This document shows positions 5,517 through 6,411 of a stretch of 6,411 nt of DNA, in pieces. The stretch comes from an uncultured Butyricicoccus sp. (GTDB taxonomy: Bacteria > Bacillota > Clostridia > Oscillospirales > Butyricicoccaceae): the NCBI GenBank assembly GCA_900557315.1, contig USSI01000084.1, positions 1 to 6,411 on the forward strand, in the 5' to 3' direction. Each line of letters opens with the position of its first letter. The first letter of the stretch is position 1. The position numbers and the translations under genes are program-made. A model generated the notes under the pieces. That model had not been told where the DNA came from, ran no database searches, and saw only the letters and a program-made list of their open reading frames with translations.

Positions 5517-5616
5517 TTACTTTGTAATTGATCGGTTTTCGAATATTTGTACAACCCGGGCAGGCATACTACCCCCTGGGCGGTTTTACTCTGACAAAAT
5601 TACTCTGACATAATAC
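5478..5616 (-). ncRNA. tandem small RNA unit, copy 2
   Basis: Middle copy, about 263 bp from copy 1 and 277 bp from copy 3 by -10 position. The minus strand reads GTCAGAGTAA twice, 14 bp apart (5600-5609 and 5586-5595), then ACCGCCCAGGGGG. A CCC..GG / CC..GGG hairpin and a GGTTGTACAAATATT stretch shared almost exactly with copy 3 follow, and it ends in a 14-bp terminator stem. A 16-codon reading frame starts at the ATG after GGGGGTAGT, but copy 3 differs by a 1-nt length change that breaks the frame, so the copies are conserved as RNA. Predicted length is about 139 nt. Role is unknown. A trans-acting small RNA or a protein-binding decoy with paired GTCAGAGTAA sites are options. Confidence 0.75.
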
Positions 5617-5622
5617 AAGTGT

Positions 5623-5651
5623 ATTGTAGCATGGCCGGGCGGGGTTGTACA
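5623..5651 (-). promoter_or_regulatory. promoter of RNA copy 2
   Basis: On the minus strand TGTACA (5651-5646), a 17-bp spacer and TACAAT (5628-5623) form a sigma-70-like promoter, with TGC directly before the -10 as an extended element. Confidence 0.7.
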
Positions 5652-5755
5652 CTTGCAGTTTTCGCAAGACCTGATAACAGCCACATGCTGCATATCGTAT
5701 GGTTTGTCGGTCACACAGATGTTTGCTTCGGTGTTCTTTGCAACTCTAAAAGCAG

Positions 5756-5795
5756 AAAAGGACATACAACCGCTTTATATCGCAGTCGTATGTCC
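5756..5795 (-). terminator. intrinsic terminator of RNA copy 3
   Basis: The minus strand reads GGACATACGACTGC, an 8-nt loop, then GCGGTTGTATGTCC and TTTTCTGCTTTT. The 14-bp stem includes two G-U pairs that would be A-C mismatches on the plus strand. Confidence 0.9.
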
Positions 5796-5893
5796 CTACT
5801 TTATGATTGATCGAGTTTCAAATATTTGTACAACCCAGAGCACATACTTCCCCCTGGGCGGTTTACTCTGACAAAATTACTCTGACATGGTTC
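5756..5893 (-). ncRNA. tandem small RNA unit, copy 3
   Basis: Rightmost copy and the one with the best promoter. The minus strand has GTCAGAGTAA at 5886-5877 and again at 5872-5863, then ACCGCCCAGGGGG, a CCCAG/CTGGG hairpin, the GGTTGTACAAATATT stretch shared with copy 2, a GATCAAT segment and the terminator. Estimated length is about 138 nt, nearly the same as the other copies. It lies about 120 bp downstream (in its own reading direction) of the CRISPR trailer end, on the same strand. The short ATG-started frame within it (14 codons) is not shared with copy 2. No known RNA family is recognised. Confidence 0.77.
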
Positions 5894-5899
5894 AATTGT

Positions 5900-5928
5900 A
5901 TTATAGGGTATTCGGGCATCGTTGTAAA
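5900..5928 (-). promoter_or_regulatory. promoter of RNA copy 3
   Basis: On the minus strand TTTACA (5928-5923), exactly 17 bp, then TATAAT (5905-5900): five of six and six of six consensus matches, a strong housekeeping promoter. The expected start is near 5893. Confidence 0.85.
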
Positions 5929-6050
5929 GATGAAAGTATTTTATCTTTTGAACCTTGCAGGTAGTGATGGGTGTGACATGAGGCAGCCATAGTTCGTAGC
6001 ATAAAGATGGTATGTGTTCTGCTTGGATGAATTAATAGAATGCTTTCCTG

Positions 6051-6385
6051 ACGCTTGTCCCCGCATACGCGGGGCTTTTGCTGGGGCTGCGGCAGTACAT
6101 CTGGGACAGCTTCAGTTCATTCCCGTACACGCGAGGCTTTTACGCTGCCCGGGTTTGCCGTGCATTTGACGTGCGGTTCACCCCCGCGCATGCGGGGCTA
6201 ATGATGAATTTGTCGGTTCTGCAGGGGGAGATTGCGGTTCATCCCCGCACATGCGGGGCTAATAGCTGCTCATCCTCCTGGTGCTGCGGCGTGACCGGTT
6301 CATCCCCGCACATGCGGGGCTAATTGTTGATCGCCGCAAACTTTGACCGGCGTGATCGGTTCATCCCCGCACATGCGGGGCTAAT
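6051..6385 (-). CRISPR. type I-E-like CRISPR array, trailer-end portion (6 repeats)
   Basis: Repeats of 29 bp lie at 6051-6079, 6113-6141, 6174-6202, 6235-6263, 6296-6324 and 6357-6385, with spacers of 32-33 bp (period 61, once 62). The three right-hand repeats are identical, the third from the left differs at two positions, and the two leftmost are decayed. Read on the minus strand, the repeat has a 5-nt ATTAG, the stem CCCCGC/GCGGGG with an ATGT loop, then ATGAACCG. This matches the E. coli I-E layout with its 8-nt ATAAACCG crRNA handle, which sets transcription leftwards. The decayed repeats are then at the old, leader-distal end, as expected. The leader, the newest spacers and any cas genes must lie to the right, outside the window. 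The leftmost repeat keeps a perfect stem followed by TTTT on the plus strand. Confidence 0.95.
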
Positions 6386-6411
6386 ACTAAACAAAAGTTC
6401 ATTATTTTACT
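6386..6411 (-). other. AT-rich sequence next to the last repeat: leader start or truncated spacer
   Basis: The last 26 bases are strongly AT-rich (3 C, 2 G), unlike the GC-balanced spacers. On the minus strand this lies immediately upstream of the first intact repeat seen, where an AT-rich leader would be. A cut-off spacer of 32 bp is equally possible, because the window ends before the next repeat would begin. Confidence 0.35.

Noticed and set aside
5581..5889. AAACCG next to GTCAGAGTAA in the small RNAs as a crRNA-like handle
   Set aside because: Resembles the ATGAACCG handle only over a few bases, and no CCCCGC/GCGGGG stem precedes it, so a crRNA-like role is not supported.
5478..5893. 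Short peptides starting at the ATG after the G-rich motif in RNA copies 2 and 3
   Set aside because: A GGGGG(A/T)AGT precedes ATG in both, but a 1-nt length difference shifts the frame and the peptides (16 and 14 residues) do not match; conservation is at the RNA level.
5321..5910. Plus-strand promoters using TTGACA/CTGACA motifs in the repeats
   Set aside because: The spacing to AT-rich hexamers is 11 bp or about 25 bp, not near 17; minus-strand promoters and terminators explain the sequence better.
6078..6323. 81-codon plus-strand reading frame across the array
   Set aside because: It runs through CRISPR repeats and spacers, so it is a by-product of the repeat.

Overview
The window looks like chromosomal or island DNA from a Gram-positive anaerobe of the Clostridia. 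An Oscillospiraceae/Faecalibacterium-like host is my best guess. The grounds are strong AGGAGG-type ribosome binding sites, an adjacent smpB-ssrA pair, a Tn916-type tyrosine integrase, an excisionase-family HTH protein and an I-E-type CRISPR repeat. The genus is inferred, not proven.

Left end (1-540): the 3' end of smpB, then the complete tmRNA gene ssrA with its encoded tag and terminal CCA, then a strong terminator. The 3' end of ssrA is a classic integration target, and a tyrosine integrase gene starts 263 bp downstream on the same strand, so this looks like the left end of an integrated element. No second copy of the ssrA 3' end is visible in the window, so the other boundary is either outside it or lost.

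Accessory genes (541-3422): the integrase (759-1928) is followed at once by a small membrane-anchored protein with a SWIM-type zinc finger (1963-2517) and a terminator. Next comes a divergent pair: a SLOG-fold (Rossmann-like, nucleotide-sensing) protein on the minus strand and a small XRE-type repressor on the plus strand. They share an intergenic region with a perfect 17-bp inverted repeat and two further related sites.

Minus-strand recombination module (3429-5195): an unrecognised protein with a very good ribosome binding site (weakly supported toward its C-terminus because of dense hairpins), then a second tyrosine recombinase, then an excisionase-like HTH protein overlapping it by 8 bp.

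Right end (5210-6411): the most striking part. There are three tandem diverged copies of a roughly 137-nt minus-strand transcription unit. Each has a sigma-70-like -10 box, a conserved body with a doubled GTCARAGTWA motif and a CCCAGGG hairpin, and an intrinsic terminator with a 14-bp stem. The stem is fully paired only when read as minus-strand RNA, because the mismatches on the plus strand become G-U wobbles. The last copy ends just upstream of the ribosome binding site of the unrecognised gene. Right of these lies the trailer end of a type I-E-like CRISPR array (29-bp repeats, 32-bp spacers), also read on the minus strand, with decayed repeats on the left and near-identical ones on the right. 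No cas genes are in the window.
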